From Fervidobacterium sp. (GTDB lineage: Bacteria > Thermotogota > Thermotogae > Thermotogales > Fervidobacteriaceae): DNA of 64,000 nt. Each line of letters starts with the position of its first letter. Position 1 is the first letter of the stretch. Location: NCBI GenBank assembly GCA_026419195.1, contig JANZZV010000001.1:124001-188000 (forward strand), written 5' to 3'. Position numbers and translations under genes: made by a program. Positions 56,496-64,000 of this stretch are shown here, piece by piece. The notes below the pieces were generated by a model. It saw only the letters and a program-made list of their open reading frames with translations. It had not been told where the DNA came from and did not search any database.

Positions 56496-57731
56496 TCACA
56501 TCAACCCTTTCTTTCTTCCATATTCTTCAACTACTTCTCTTAATCTCTTCACACCCTCAATTATCTTTTCTTCTGGTGGCAAGCAGAAAGACAATCTCAT
56601 CGAAGAAGATTTGCTATCGTCTATAGTAAATGCTTCACCGGGTATATAATATATCTTTTTCTCTTTCGCAGTTTCAAACATCTCCATTGTATCGAAACCT
56701 TCTGGGAGAGTCATCCACACAAATAAACCGCCTTGTGGATTGACCCATTTTGTGCCTTTTATATGTGAAAAATTTTCTTCCAAAGCCTTTATCATTGTGT
56801 TCTTCTTCCTTCTGTAAAGTTCTATTCCAGGTTTAAGTTGTTCGAATAAATCGTATCTTTCAAGATATCTCGCAGCAATCCTTTGATTTAAACTTGGACT
56901 ACACAAATCTGCAGCCTGCTTTGCCATAGTAGCTTTTCTGACGAGATCAGGTCTACCAACGATCACTCCGATTCTAAGTCCCGGAGTCAAGATTTTACTA
57001 AAGGTGTTAAGTAAAACGACCCTATCTTGTCCAGCCATTTTAAACAATGATGGCAGATGCTCACCTTCGAACCTAAGCATCCCGTATGGATCATCTTCAA
57101 GAATAAGCAAATCGTATTTTTCTGCAATTTCTACTAGCCTCTTTCTCTTCTCAAGACTCATTGTGACACCAGCTGGATTATGGAAATTTGGGACGGTGTA
57201 AATGAATTTAACCTTTGGGATAAGTCCTTTTTCATCCAAAATCTTCAATCTTTTCTCAAGATAATCAACATCCATTCCATCTTCCTCAAGAGGGATGGTT
57301 TCAAATTCAGTAAATGTCATTCTGAAAGCACTTGCCGCACCCAGATAAACTGGAAATTCAACAAAGCATATACTTTCCCTATCTAAGAAAATCCTTGCCA
57401 TAAGATCCAAAGCTTGTTGAGAACCCGTTGTGAACAACAGATGCTCTCTTCCTATTCCTTCAATTCCATACATCTTCTGAAGAAGTTTAGAAATTTGTCT
57501 TACAAGTTCCTCATCACCTTCAGTGGTATTGTACTGTAGTGTATAAGCATAGTCCTTTTCTATAACTTCTTTTGCAATTTCTGCAAGCTCGTGTCTTGGA
57601 AATGTATTTGGATCTGGAACTCCTCCTCCAAAAGAAATGGAGCCAGGAACAGACGCATATTTAAGTAACTCTCTAATAAGCGATGACCTTATGCTCTTAC
57701 CAACTTCAGAAAGCTTGCTTTCTAAGTCCAT
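56496..57731 (-). CDS. PLP-dependent aminotransferase (class I/II, 2-aminoadipate/branched-chain type)
   Basis: A 411-residue fold-type I aminotransferase. The N-terminus SISFGGGVPDPNTFP, FTTGSQQALDLMARIF, the PLP-anchoring NPAG in FIYTVPNFHNPAGV, DDPYG, and the lysine motif LNTFSKILTPGLRIG are all present. It resembles LysN/ARO8-type and MocR-associated transaminases with broad 2-oxoacid use. As the first gene of the operon it likely makes the 2-oxoacid for the oxidoreductase. ATG follows AAGGAGTGAGTTAAGC. Confidence 0.92.
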   Translation of the reverse strand: MDLESKLSEVGKSIRSSLIRELLKYASVPGSISFGGGVPDPNTFPRHELAEIAKEVIEKDYAYTLQYNTTEGDEELVRQISKLLQKMYGIEGIGREHLLFTTGSQQALDLMARIFLDRESICFVEFPVYLGAASAFRMTFTEFETIPLEEDGMDVDYLEKRLKILDEKGLIPKVKFIYTVPNFHNPAGVTMSLEKRKRLVEIAEKYDLLILEDDPYGMLRFEGEHLPSLFKMAGQDRVVLLNTFSKILTPGLRIGVIVGRPDLVRKATMAKQAADLCSPSLNQRIAARYLERYDLFEQLKPGIELYRRKKNTMIKALEENFSHIKGTKWVNPQGGLFVWMTLPEGFDTMEMFETAKEKKIYYIPGEAFTIDDSKSSSMRLSFCLPPEEKIIEGVKRLREVVEEYGRKKGLM

Positions 57732-58122
57732 GCTTAACTCACTCCTTTTTTATGTGTATTCCAAAGGTATTTTAGCAAACATATGCCATACTCGAATGTG
57801 TAGTGGAAAATGCATCTACATTGTTTTTTAAAGAGCAAGAAATAAAAATGAGTGTCTGACAATATTGCAACCTATTGCATGCAAAAGTTTGCAATCAATA
57901 GAATTTTAGGCAACTTAATCATCTGTAGTTAATTTGCCAAACATAACTGAAAAAATGACAGTTACGTACAGAAAATTCTGTTCTGTCAATTAATAGCTGC
58001 AAATTTTACTGTAAAATGACTTTGACAACAAACAAGACAAGGTGGTTACATAATTGTAGTTAGTGTTTTATTATTTTGTTCATTTGTTGTCTTAGGAATA
58101 TAAAATAAAGGAGGGTAAAGGT
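57732..58122. promoter_or_regulatory. Divergent regulatory region of 391 bases with inverted repeats
   Basis: This is the only gene-free stretch over 300 bases. It contains a nested pair of inverted repeats: ACAGAA-AA-TTCTGT (57968-57981) inside TGACAG (57956-57961) and CTGTCA (57983-57988). Another pair is GACAACAAA (58024-58032) and TTTGTTGTC (58083-58091), and TTGCATGCAA lies near 57876. Candidate minus-strand -10 boxes are weak. No ORF of note. It probably holds operators for the two metabolic operons. Confidence 0.6.
58076..58104 (+). promoter_or_regulatory. Promoter for the serine-pathway pair
   Basis: TTGTTC (58076-58081), 17-base spacer, TATAAA (58099-58104). The right half of the inverted repeat (58083-58091) lies in its spacer, so a bound repressor would block it. 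TTGACA at 58022-58027 is an alternative upstream -35. Confidence 0.5.
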
Positions 58123-59265
58123 ATGGTAAAAAAGAACCTACTTTTAGCACCTGGTCCAACTCCGGTTCCGCCTGATATTCTTCTTGAAGGTGCAAGGGAC
58201 ACTATTCACCACAGAACACCGCAATTTGTAAAGATGCTGGAAGAAACGCTTGAATTGACCAAGTACGTGTTTCAAACTCAACATCCTGTGTATGTCTTGA
58301 CAGCATCAGGAACCGGCGCACTTGAAACTGCTATGGTCAATCTTGTCAATCCCGGCGAGAAGGCAATTATAGTTAATGCAGGAAAATTTGGTGAAAGATG
58401 GGTTGAGATAGCAAAATCATACGGTATTATTCCTGTGGAGATTAAGCTTCCGTGGGGTAAAGCAGTTACACCGGAAATGATTGAGAAAGCTATAAGAGAA
58501 AATCCGGATGCAAAAGTAGTCTTTACGACCTACAGCGAAACATCAACAGGTACTGTTATCGACATTGAGAATATCGCAAAACTCACAAAAGACACGGACA
58601 TAATTCTTGTAACGGATGCTGTAAGCGGATTATTGGCAGAGCCGCTGAAGATGGATGAATGGGGTATTGATGTTGTCGTATCAGGTGCTCAAAAAGGTTG
58701 GATGTTACCTCCTGGGCTTGCGTTCATAGCGATTAATGACAAGGCGTACGCAAAGGTCGAAAAGTGCACAAACAACAGATATTATTTTGACCTTAGAAGG
58801 TATAAAAAAAGTTCTCCAGATAATCCATGGACAACCGCTGTTAATCTTATATATATGCTTAACAAGGCTGTTAAAATGCTGAAAGAAGAAGGGATTGAAA
58901 ATGTTTGGGCAAGGCATGCACTCTTAGGTGAAGCGACAAGGGCTGCAATAAAGGCATTGGGATTAACGTTCTTCTCAGAAAGGCCAGGTAATGTTCTCAC
59001 AGCTGTAAATTCTCCAGAAGGTATTCCAGCAAGCAAAATAACAAAAATTATGCGTGATAAATATGGTGTAACAATTGCTGCTGGACAAGAACCTATGAAA
59101 GATGAATTATTCAGAATCTCACATCTTGGTTGGGTGAGTCCATTTGATATAATAACTGGTATTTCTGCCCTCGAGTTTACACTTGCCGAACTTGGGTACA
59201 AACTAGAACTTGGAAAAGGTGTATTGGCAGCTGAGGAAGTGCTTTTCAAAGGGTTGGTGAAGTAA
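58123..59265 (+). CDS. Class V aminotransferase (phosphoserine/serine-glyoxylate type)
   Basis: A 380-residue fold-type I enzyme. The start [36 protein letters not shown], the PLP aspartate in [11 protein letters not shown] and the lysine in [13 protein letters not shown] define the alanine-glyoxylate/serine-pyruvate group. Because serA follows after one base, its likely role is the transamination step of serine synthesis. Alternatives are glyoxylate or alanine metabolism. ATG follows AAGGAGGGTAAAGGT. Confidence 0.9.
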   Translation: MVKKNLLLAPGPTPVPPDILLEGARDTIHHRTPQFVKMLEETLELTKYVFQTQHPVYVLTASGTGALETAMVNLVNPGEKAIIVNAGKFGERWVEIAKSYGIIPVEIKLPWGKAVTPEMIEKAIRENPDAKVVFTTYSETSTGTVIDIENIAKLTKDTDIILVTDAVSGLLAEPLKMDEWGIDVVVSGAQKGWMLPPGLAFIAINDKAYAKVEKCTNNRYYFDLRRYKKSSPDNPWTTAVNLIYMLNKAVKMLKEEGIENVWARHALLGEATRAAIKALGLTFFSERPGNVLTAVNSPEGIPASKITKIMRDKYGVTIAAGQEPMKDELFRISHLGWVSPFDIITGISALEFTLAELGYKLELGKGVLAAEEVLFKGLVK

Positions 59266-59266
59266 A

Positions 59267-60178
59267 ATGAGGATTCATATAAACGATCCACTTGATAAGC
59301 AAGCGACCGAAAAGCTTGCAGGTCTTCCCGGAATTGTTCTAACATCGCAGCATTATGAAAAAGACGAATTAATAAAAATCATGCCTGAAATAGAAGTGCT
59401 TATAGTAAGGAGTGCAACTAAGGTTACTGCGGAAATAATTGAAGCTGGTAAAAACCTTAAGATAATCGGTAGAGCAGGCACAGGACTTGACAACATTGAT
59501 GTAAAAACTGCCGAATCAAAAGGAATAAAAGTAATAAATACGCCGGGAGCTAACAGCATATCAGTTGCAGAGCTTACAATAGGTTTAATGATCGCTTGTT
59601 CCAGACATATAGCAAGGGGTACAAATGACCTAAAGAATGGCAAATGGACTAAGAAAGAACTCGAGGGTCATGAACTGTTTGGCCGAACAGTGGGAATAAT
59701 TGGATTTGGAAACATAGGAAAAGAAGTTGCTAAAAGATTGTCTGCATTCGATATGAAAATTTTAGCTTACGATCCATATATAAAGGAAACAGATATGAAC
59801 GTGAAAATAGTTGACCTTGAAACAATTTACAGAGAAAGTGACTACATAACAATACATGTACCTTTAACTCAAGAAACTAAGAACTTGATAAACAAAGAAT
59901 CAATTTCAAAAATGAAAGATGGGGTAATAATAGTTAACGCAGCACGCGGTGGTATTATAGATGAGGCGGCCTTGTATGAGGGTTTAACAAGTGGTAAGAT
60001 ATACGCAGCGGGGCTCGATGTTTTCGAAGTAGAACCACCAACAGATGACTTGAGACAAAAACTCTTGTCTCTACCAAATGTAGTTGCGACACCACACATT
60101 GGTGCATCAACATACGAAGCACAAGAAAGAGTTGGGATCCTTCTCGTCGATAGGTTAATAAAAGAACTATCAACTTAA
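59267..60178 (+). CDS. serA: D-3-phosphoglycerate dehydrogenase (short form)
   Basis: A 303-residue D-2-hydroxyacid dehydrogenase. The NAD loop is VGIIGFGNIGKEVAKRL, with the catalytic Arg in VNAARGGIIDEAAL, a Glu in FEVEPP and the histidine in TPHIGAST. It lacks the C-terminal ACT regulatory domain, so serine feedback through that domain is absent. It opens the serine pathway and pairs with the class V aminotransferase. Confidence 0.92.
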   Translation: MRIHINDPLDKQATEKLAGLPGIVLTSQHYEKDELIKIMPEIEVLIVRSATKVTAEIIEAGKNLKIIGRAGTGLDNIDVKTAESKGIKVINTPGANSISVAELTIGLMIACSRHIARGTNDLKNGKWTKKELEGHELFGRTVGIIGFGNIGKEVAKRLSAFDMKILAYDPYIKETDMNVKIVDLETIYRESDYITIHVPLTQETKNLINKESISKMKDGVIIVNAARGGIIDEAALYEGLTSGKIYAAGLDVFEVEPPTDDLRQKLLSLPNVVATPHIGASTYEAQERVGILLVDRLIKELST

Positions 60179-60214
60179 TTTTTACCACTAAGATAATTAG
60201 GCAAAAACTTTCTG

Positions 60215-60241
60215 AACGGGTGCGATTGCACCCGTTTTTTT
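60215..60241 (+). terminator. Rho-independent terminator after serA
   Basis: AACGGGTGC, loop GATT, GCACCCGTT, then TTTTT. Confidence 0.92.
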
Positions 60242-60254
60242 CACAACAGTTTTA

Positions 60255-60284
60255 TTGTCATTTATAAGTAACGAGTGCTATAAT
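60255..60284 (+). promoter_or_regulatory. Upstream Hsp20 promoter P1
   Basis: TTGTCA (60255-60260), 18-base spacer, TATAAT (60279-60284). A CIRCE half-site-like GAGTGCTA (60273-60280) overlaps the -10 box. Confidence 0.45.
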
Positions 60285-60357
60285 TTTTAGTTACATATAT
60301 ATTTACAACAATAAGTTACCGTTGACAAATCTACTATAGCAATTCTCGCTATTTGTA

Positions 60358-60384
60358 CTGTCACTCTTGACAATTGAGTGCTAA
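60358..60384 (+). promoter_or_regulatory. CIRCE element (HrcA operator)
   Basis: The right arm is a perfect GAGTGCTAA (60376-60384), the spacer is nine bases, and the left arm CTGTCACTC (60358-60366) matches the consensus TTAGCACTC at six of nine. The -35 box of the downstream promoter lies in its spacer. Confidence 0.75.
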
Positions 60385-60395
60385 TTATATATAAT
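60367..60395 (+). promoter_or_regulatory. Main Hsp20 promoter P2 (full consensus)
   Basis: TTGACA (60367-60372), exactly 17 bases, TATAAT (60390-60395). It is embedded in the CIRCE element, so HrcA binding would occlude polymerase. Confidence 0.85.
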
Positions 60396-60445
60396 ACAAG
60401 TGGTAAGTGTGAGAATCAAAAAACTTAGATAGTGGAGGTGGGAGT

Positions 60446-60871
60446 ATGTTGGCAAGAAAAGATTTCTTTGAACCATTTATGGAACTTCAAAAAGAGATTG
60501 ACAGACTTTTTAGTGAGTTTATGAAACCTCTGAGAACAGACTCCGAATTCTACCCAAGGGTAGATGCTTATGAGACTCAAGATAAAGTTGTACTCGAACT
60601 TGAAGTTCCGGGTGTAAAGAAGGAAGAACTTAAGATTACAGTCGAAGATGGAGTTCTTAAAATAAGTGGAGAAAAGAAGAGGGAAAGAGATGAAAAAGGT
60701 AGGAACTACAGAATCATCGAAAGAAGCTTTGGAAAGTTTGAAAGATCGTTCATCATACCTGATTATGTTGATGTGAAACACATTACAGCAAGATATAACG
60801 AAGGTGTTCTGACATTAGAAATGCCAAAGAAGAAAGAGGAAAAACCAGCTCTTGAAATCAAAATTGAATAA
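60446..60871 (+). CDS. Hsp20/alpha-crystallin small heat shock protein
   Basis: A 141-residue small heat-shock protein. The alpha-crystallin domain (about residues 35-130) runs from YPRVDAYETQDKVVLELEVPGVKKEEL, with VEDGVLKISGEKK and the sheet-pairing FGKFERSFIIPD. The C-terminal I-x-I motif is IKI in LEIKIE. It holds unfolding proteins for refolding. ATG follows GGAGGTGGGAGT. Its promoter has a CIRCE operator, so HrcA control is likely. hrcA itself is not in this window. Confidence 0.93.
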   Translation: MLARKDFFEPFMELQKEIDRLFSEFMKPLRTDSEFYPRVDAYETQDKVVLELEVPGVKKEELKITVEDGVLKISGEKKRERDEKGRNYRIIERSFGKFERSFIIPDYVDVKHITARYNEGVLTLEMPKKKEEKPALEIKIE

Positions 60872-60885
60872 GTTAACAATAGGTT

Positions 60886-60920
60886 AAAAATCCCCTGCTT
60901 TAAAAAGCAGGGGATTTTTG
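60886..60920 (+). terminator. Rho-independent terminator after Hsp20
   Basis: TCCCCTGCTT and AAGCAGGGGA around TAAA, with A5 before and T5 after. Confidence 0.9.
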
Positions 60921-60955
60921 TTTTATTTTTAGATTTCTTAATTTTAATTAAATGT

Positions 60956-60961
60956 TATAAT
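60956..60961 (+). promoter_or_regulatory. -10 box for the surface-protein/VWA pair
   Basis: TATAAT within a strongly AT-rich intergenic stretch, about 90 bases before the start; the -35 (TTTCTT, 60934-60939, 16-base spacer) is poor. Confidence 0.35.
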
Positions 60962-61051
60962 GCTAGTTAAAAATTAATATATAAATTTGAACTAATATAT
61001 TTATTGCAAGGTCAAAATGATTAAGATTCAAAAAACAAGGAGGTGATGGTT

Positions 61052-61531
61052 ATGAAAAAGATATTGGCATTAGTTTTGACTCTAGCAGTGGTGGTTGGTA
61101 TGAGTTTTGAATTATCGGTACTGGGTGGTATGGAACTTGGAGGACGAAGTAGACCATACATTGGTGCAAGGATTGGTACGTTGTCATCTGGAATTTCGTT
61201 CATGCTTGAGTCATATTATCCGTTAGGTAGTTTTCAAGAGGTTGAAGAGATAAACATAGGAGAAATAAACTTATTAGAACTTGATCCTTATATTTACTTA
61301 GCCTTTCCTCTCTTCACCAATCTAATTTATATTGGAGTAGCTCCAATAATTATATTTGACGTGCAAAATTTAAATTTCTTACTTTATTCAATGGAATTAT
61401 TTCATGTTAAAGCAGGACTTAGATTTGGACAAGGTATAGTATTTTTCATTGAAGGTATGACTTCTTTGACAACTTCTTTTCAAACTCTTGGCATCTATGC
61501 AGTTAGCGCGGGCATAGGTATTGGATTTTAG
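61052..61531 (+). CDS. Small secreted beta-barrel-like protein
   Basis: A 159-residue protein with a signal peptide (MKKILALVLTLAVVVGMSF, cleavage near residue 18-20) and then six to eight alternating hydrophobic strands with glycine-rich turns, ending in GIGIGF with a C-terminal phenylalanine. This pattern suggests a small outer-membrane barrel. ATG 61052 follows AAGGAGGTGATGGTT. It lies 13 bases ahead of the VWA lipoprotein, so they may act together on the cell surface. Family unknown. Confidence 0.6.
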   Translation: MKKILALVLTLAVVVGMSFELSVLGGMELGGRSRPYIGARIGTLSSGISFMLESYYPLGSFQEVEEINIGEINLLELDPYIYLAFPLFTNLIYIGVAPIIIFDVQNLNFLLYSMELFHVKAGLRFGQGIVFFIEGMTSLTTSFQTLGIYAVSAGIGIGF

Positions 61532-61544
61532 GAGGTGAATGGAA

Positions 61545-62588
61545 ATGAAGAAAAGTATTATACTTTGTATCATTTTTGTTACTACGATTTTAATATTGTA
61601 TAGTTGTTCAAATATACCAACTGCGCCATCTACAATACCAAAGGATCCTGCTGGAACAACTAAACCGAATGTGTCCAGTTACTCGACGATAGGGATATAC
61701 GCAGTTGTTGATAAACAACCAACACTACTACCCATAGCGGTTCCTGATTACGTTAAGCTCCGTGTTAGTGTACCAGGATTTGAAAGTTTATCTCCATCTA
61801 ATTTTAGAGTTTTTGAAGATAATAAAGAGCAAGGGTTTGTAGTCTATAAAGAGAGTACGGTAAAAAATAAGATAGATATAGCAATAATCCTTGATGTTAC
61901 AGGTAGTATGTCTCCATCAATTCAAGGAGCCAAGAACAGCATAATAGCATTCTCACAGGCTCTTAAAGATAGTGGTCTAGATGTTAGAATAGGTGTTGTA
62001 CCTTTCGATGATTACGTAAATCCACCGAGTGATATCGAAATAGAATTCCCGTATCTTGATCTTTCCTCTCCAGACAAAGCTAAAGACTATGTTTCGGAGC
62101 TTTATGCTGGATTCGGGGGTGATACTCCTGAAAATCCATACGATGCTATTATGTTTGCAGCTACTGCTCTTGAATGGAGAGTGGGTTCGCAAAAATCGAT
62201 GATTATTATCACTGATGCGCCCGCTCATTACAAAGGTGATGGAACTTCGTTTGCACATTTTACTAAATCAGAGCTGTTACCTTATCTTGTTGGGTATTTT
62301 ACGATTCACGGTGCTTTTGTACCGGGTTCCTTTTATTCAACATCTGCCTCAAGTTTTTCTGCCGAGAATGATCCAAGAGAGATTTGTCAAAAAACAGGAG
62401 GGGTTATAACTTATACAGATTCTTATGGAAATGTTGATTTAACTGCTCTCGGAATTGTGGAATATGTTGAGTCTTCCTGGATAGTTGCATTTGAAAGCGA
62501 TTCTTCAGCTCCATCCCATACTATAGAAGTATTTTTCGAGGCTGGAACCACAAAGAAATATACTAAATTAGAAAATGTTACTTACTAA
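61545..62588 (+). CDS. VWA-domain surface lipoprotein
   Basis: A 347-residue lipoprotein. The signal peptide ends in a lipobox LYSC (Cys21), giving a lipid-anchored mature protein. A proline/threonine-rich linker leads to a von Willebrand A domain (about residues 110-320) whose metal-ion site begins with DVTGSMS (DxTxS type) and continues with the TPENPYDAI threonine and IITDAPAHY aspartate. A beta domain before it includes YVKLRVSVPGFESLSPSNF. It may be an adhesin or carbohydrate/protein binder on the outer membrane. ATG 61545 follows GGAGGTGAATGGAA; ATG 61539 overlaps that site. Confidence 0.8.
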   Translation: MKKSIILCIIFVTTILILYSCSNIPTAPSTIPKDPAGTTKPNVSSYSTIGIYAVVDKQPTLLPIAVPDYVKLRVSVPGFESLSPSNFRVFEDNKEQGFVVYKESTVKNKIDIAIILDVTGSMSPSIQGAKNSIIAFSQALKDSGLDVRIGVVPFDDYVNPPSDIEIEFPYLDLSSPDKAKDYVSELYAGFGGDTPENPYDAIMFAATALEWRVGSQKSMIIITDAPAHYKGDGTSFAHFTKSELLPYLVGYFTIHGAFVPGSFYSTSASSFSAENDPREICQKTGGVITYTDSYGNVDLTALGIVEYVESSWIVAFESDSSAPSHTIEVFFEAGTTKKYTKLENVTY

Positions 62589-62601
62589 AAACTGAAAACC
62601 A

Positions 62602-62635
62602 AAAGGCCCCCATATTATTGGGGGCTTTCCATTTT
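62602..62635. terminator. Bidirectional terminator
   Basis: GCCCCCA and TGGGGGC around TATTAT, with A4 before and TTTCCATTTT after, between convergent genes. Confidence 0.75.
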
Positions 62636-62651
62636 GTCTGCTATGACAAAA

Positions 62652-63359
62652 TCATCCAAATATCGCGTATTCTATATCCTTTTTTTCGATTTCTTTCCAT
62701 TCTCCTTTTTCAAGACCGTGGAGAGTTAAATTTCCAATTCTGATTCTTGTAATCTTTTCCCACGAGCTCAAACCAAGTGCGGCACACATACGTTTTATTT
62801 GGTGATACTTACCTTCAACGATGACAATTGAGACAGTTCTTTCGTCCACTTGCTCTATTTTCCCAGGTAACGTTTTTATTCCAGGTTGTATATACAGACC
62901 TTCTTGTATCGTATTTTTCATATGTTCAGTCACTGTTATCTGATTTTGAAATTGTATTATATATTCTTTTTCCACATGGCTTTTCGGTGAAATTACTTTA
63001 TGTGTAAATTCCCCGTCATTTGTTAATATAAGTAATCCTTCAACGTCTTTATCGAGCCTACCGGCTATGTGTAGTTCTTTGATATAAGGATGAACTACTA
63101 GATTCATTACAGTTGGTTCTCTCTCTGATGTTGTTGAAACAAAACCAGCAGGTTTATACAGTATGATGTAAACATTGCGGTGTGGAGCTATTTTTTCTCC
63201 ATCGAACGTTACAACATCGGATGACATTATGTGATACGAAGGATCCGTTATCACTTTTCCATTAACTCTGACTCTTTCTTGCTTTATGTATTTTTTGACC
63301 TCGCTTCGTGTTCCAACATGTGCGTTAGACAAAAATTTGTCAAGTCTTGTCTTATCCAT
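62652..63359 (-). CDS. RsuA/RluB-family pseudouridine synthase
   Basis: A 235-residue rRNA pseudouridine synthase. An N-terminal S4 RNA-binding domain (RLDKFLSNAHVGTRSEVKKYI, then VRVNGKVITDPS) is followed by the catalytic domain with the essential aspartate in AGRLDKDVEGLLILTNDG, and the late EGKYHQIKRMCAALG block. It could modify 16S (RsuA-like) or 23S rRNA (RluB/F-like). ATG 63359 follows GAGAGGAAACGAAA; the in-frame start at 63416 overlaps folP and has no ribosome site. Confidence 0.92.
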   Translation of the reverse strand: MDKTRLDKFLSNAHVGTRSEVKKYIKQERVRVNGKVITDPSYHIMSSDVVTFDGEKIAPHRNVYIILYKPAGFVSTTSEREPTVMNLVVHPYIKELHIAGRLDKDVEGLLILTNDGEFTHKVISPKSHVEKEYIIQFQNQITVTEHMKNTIQEGLYIQPGIKTLPGKIEQVDERTVSIVIVEGKYHQIKRMCAALGLSSWEKITRIRIGNLTLHGLEKGEWKEIEKKDIEYAIFG

Positions 63360-63412
63360 TTTCGTTTCCTCTCGGTGGCTCGCACAAATCATGTACGAGA
63401 ATTTTAGAAATT

Positions 63413-64000
63413 TCAATTGGCATTCTTAATTGCTTCAATGATTTTTATAACTTCAACGTTTTCTTTTACATCATGTACTCTTACGATATTCACGTTTTTC
63501 ATTGCGCAGTAAGCAGTTATCGCGAGCGTACCATTCAACCTTTCCTCAGTCGGTAAGTTAAGAATCGCACCTATCATTGATTTTCTGCTTGCACCTATAA
63601 GGATTGGTTTACCAAGTGTCTTGAATTTATCAATATTTTTTAAAATTTCCAGGTTGTGATCCAAGTTTTTTCCAAAACCGATTCCTGGGTCAATTATTAT
63701 GTCTTTTATACCATTTTTGTGGGCAAATTCTATCCGCTCTTTGAAAAACTCGATTATTTCTTTCACAACGTCATTATATTGCGGGTTTTGTTGCATTGTC
63801 TTTGGGGTACCTTTCATGTGCATCAAAATGACTGGACATTTGTAATGTGCAATTATATTTACCATGTTTTCATCCATTCTAAGAGCACTTACGTCATTGA
63901 TTATGTCTGCACCGTTTTCCAAAGATTGTCTTGCTACTTCTGATTTGTACGTGTCGACGGAGATTGGAATTTCAAAATGCTTTCTGATCGCTTTTACTGC
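63413..64000 (-). CDS. folP: Dihydropteroate synthase, C-terminal part
   Basis: The gene runs off the right edge; 195 residues are visible. Motifs are ISVDTYKSEVA (substrate-binding Asp), ADIINDVSAL, VILMHMKGTPKTMQ, the pterin-binding DPGIGFGKN and ILIGASRKSMIG, ending with RVHDVKENVEV. It joins 6-hydroxymethyl-dihydropterin pyrophosphate to p-aminobenzoate in folate synthesis. The pseudouridine synthase gene follows 53 bases after its stop, probably on the same transcript. Confidence 0.95.
   Translation of the reverse strand, partial: AVKAIRKHFEIPISVDTYKSEVARQSLENGADIINDVSALRMDENMVNIIAHYKCPVILMHMKGTPKTMQQNPQYNDVVKEIIEFFKERIEFAHKNGIKDIIIDPGIGFGKNLDHNLEILKNIDKFKTLGKPILIGASRKSMIGAILNLPTEERLNGTLAITAYCAMKNVNIVRVHDVKENVEVIKIIEAIKNAN

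Overview
The window is an AT-rich, gene-dense chromosomal segment of a thermophilic, fermentative bacterium of the phylum Thermotogae. Protein character and gene neighbourhoods (ftsA-ftsZ followed by a PilB/GspE ATPase, hfq-hflX-metK, serA next to a class V aminotransferase, a TGS/uridine-kinase fusion, toga-type surface proteins) point to Fervidobacterium or a close relative; this assignment is inference, not a database match. Nearly all genes have strong GGAGG-type ribosome binding sites, and many GTG, TTG and possibly one CTG start occur. I see no IS element, prophage, CRISPR array or rRNA; one tRNA gene (Gly, anticodon CCC) is present.

Layout. 1-1356: minus-strand pair, a nucleoside-recognition (gate) membrane protein and the start of an MBL-fold hydrolase. 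1388-8909: plus-strand housekeeping run rnr, ligA, ispD, a flippase-like membrane protein, a YfcE-like phosphodiesterase, comF-like, DUF1858-like. 8992-12120: a solitary sugar-type solute-binding protein and an ABC-2 exporter pair. 12134-16326: minus-strand oligopeptide-type ABC importer (two permeases, two ATPases, no binding protein). 16450-21298: uvrC (minus), then pyrG, a PHP phosphatase and tsf. 21403-23879: macro-domain protein and a modular secreted FGE-sulfatase/PDZ protein. 24032-34938: a long plus-strand run beginning with a probable FtsQ-like protein, ftsA, ftsZ, then a PilB/GspE ATPase, a membrane-anchored protein, ahcY, an RNase E/G family protein, a TGS-kinase fusion, a DtxR-like regulator and a small DUF4911-like protein. 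35013-39634: GNAT acetyltransferase, then a tightly coupled trio of corrinoid adenosyltransferase, histidine ammonia-lyase and a chemoreceptor. 39685-44523: minus-strand operon hfq-hflX-M23 peptidase-zinc protein-metK-rpsT-acidic protein. 44723-46928: DUF2089 protein, two bactofilin-like paralogues and a LiaF-like membrane protein. 46965-49971: guaB, tRNA-Gly and a barrel-like surface protein. 50106-57731: a nine-gene minus-strand amino-acid fermentation operon. 58123-60178: class V aminotransferase and serA. 60446-62588: Hsp20, a small surface protein and a VWA lipoprotein. 62652-64000: a pseudouridine synthase and the 3' part of folP.

The most coherent system is the nine-gene operon at 50106-57731. 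An aminotransferase makes a 2-oxoacid, a four-subunit ferredoxin-dependent 2-oxoacid oxidoreductase turns it into acyl-CoA, phosphotransbutyrylase makes the acyl phosphate, and two different butyrate-kinase paralogues yield ATP and a short-chain acid. A P-loop ATPase of unknown role is embedded in the operon. The most likely under-described system is the 44723-46928 cluster: three consecutive proteins share one short helical motif, the third ends in exact 16-residue repeats, and a LiaF-like membrane protein follows, suggesting an envelope-associated sensing or scaffold module. Other points of interest are an FtsQ-like protein that seems to lack a POTRA domain, and two tandem Hsp20 promoters, one carrying a CIRCE operator.
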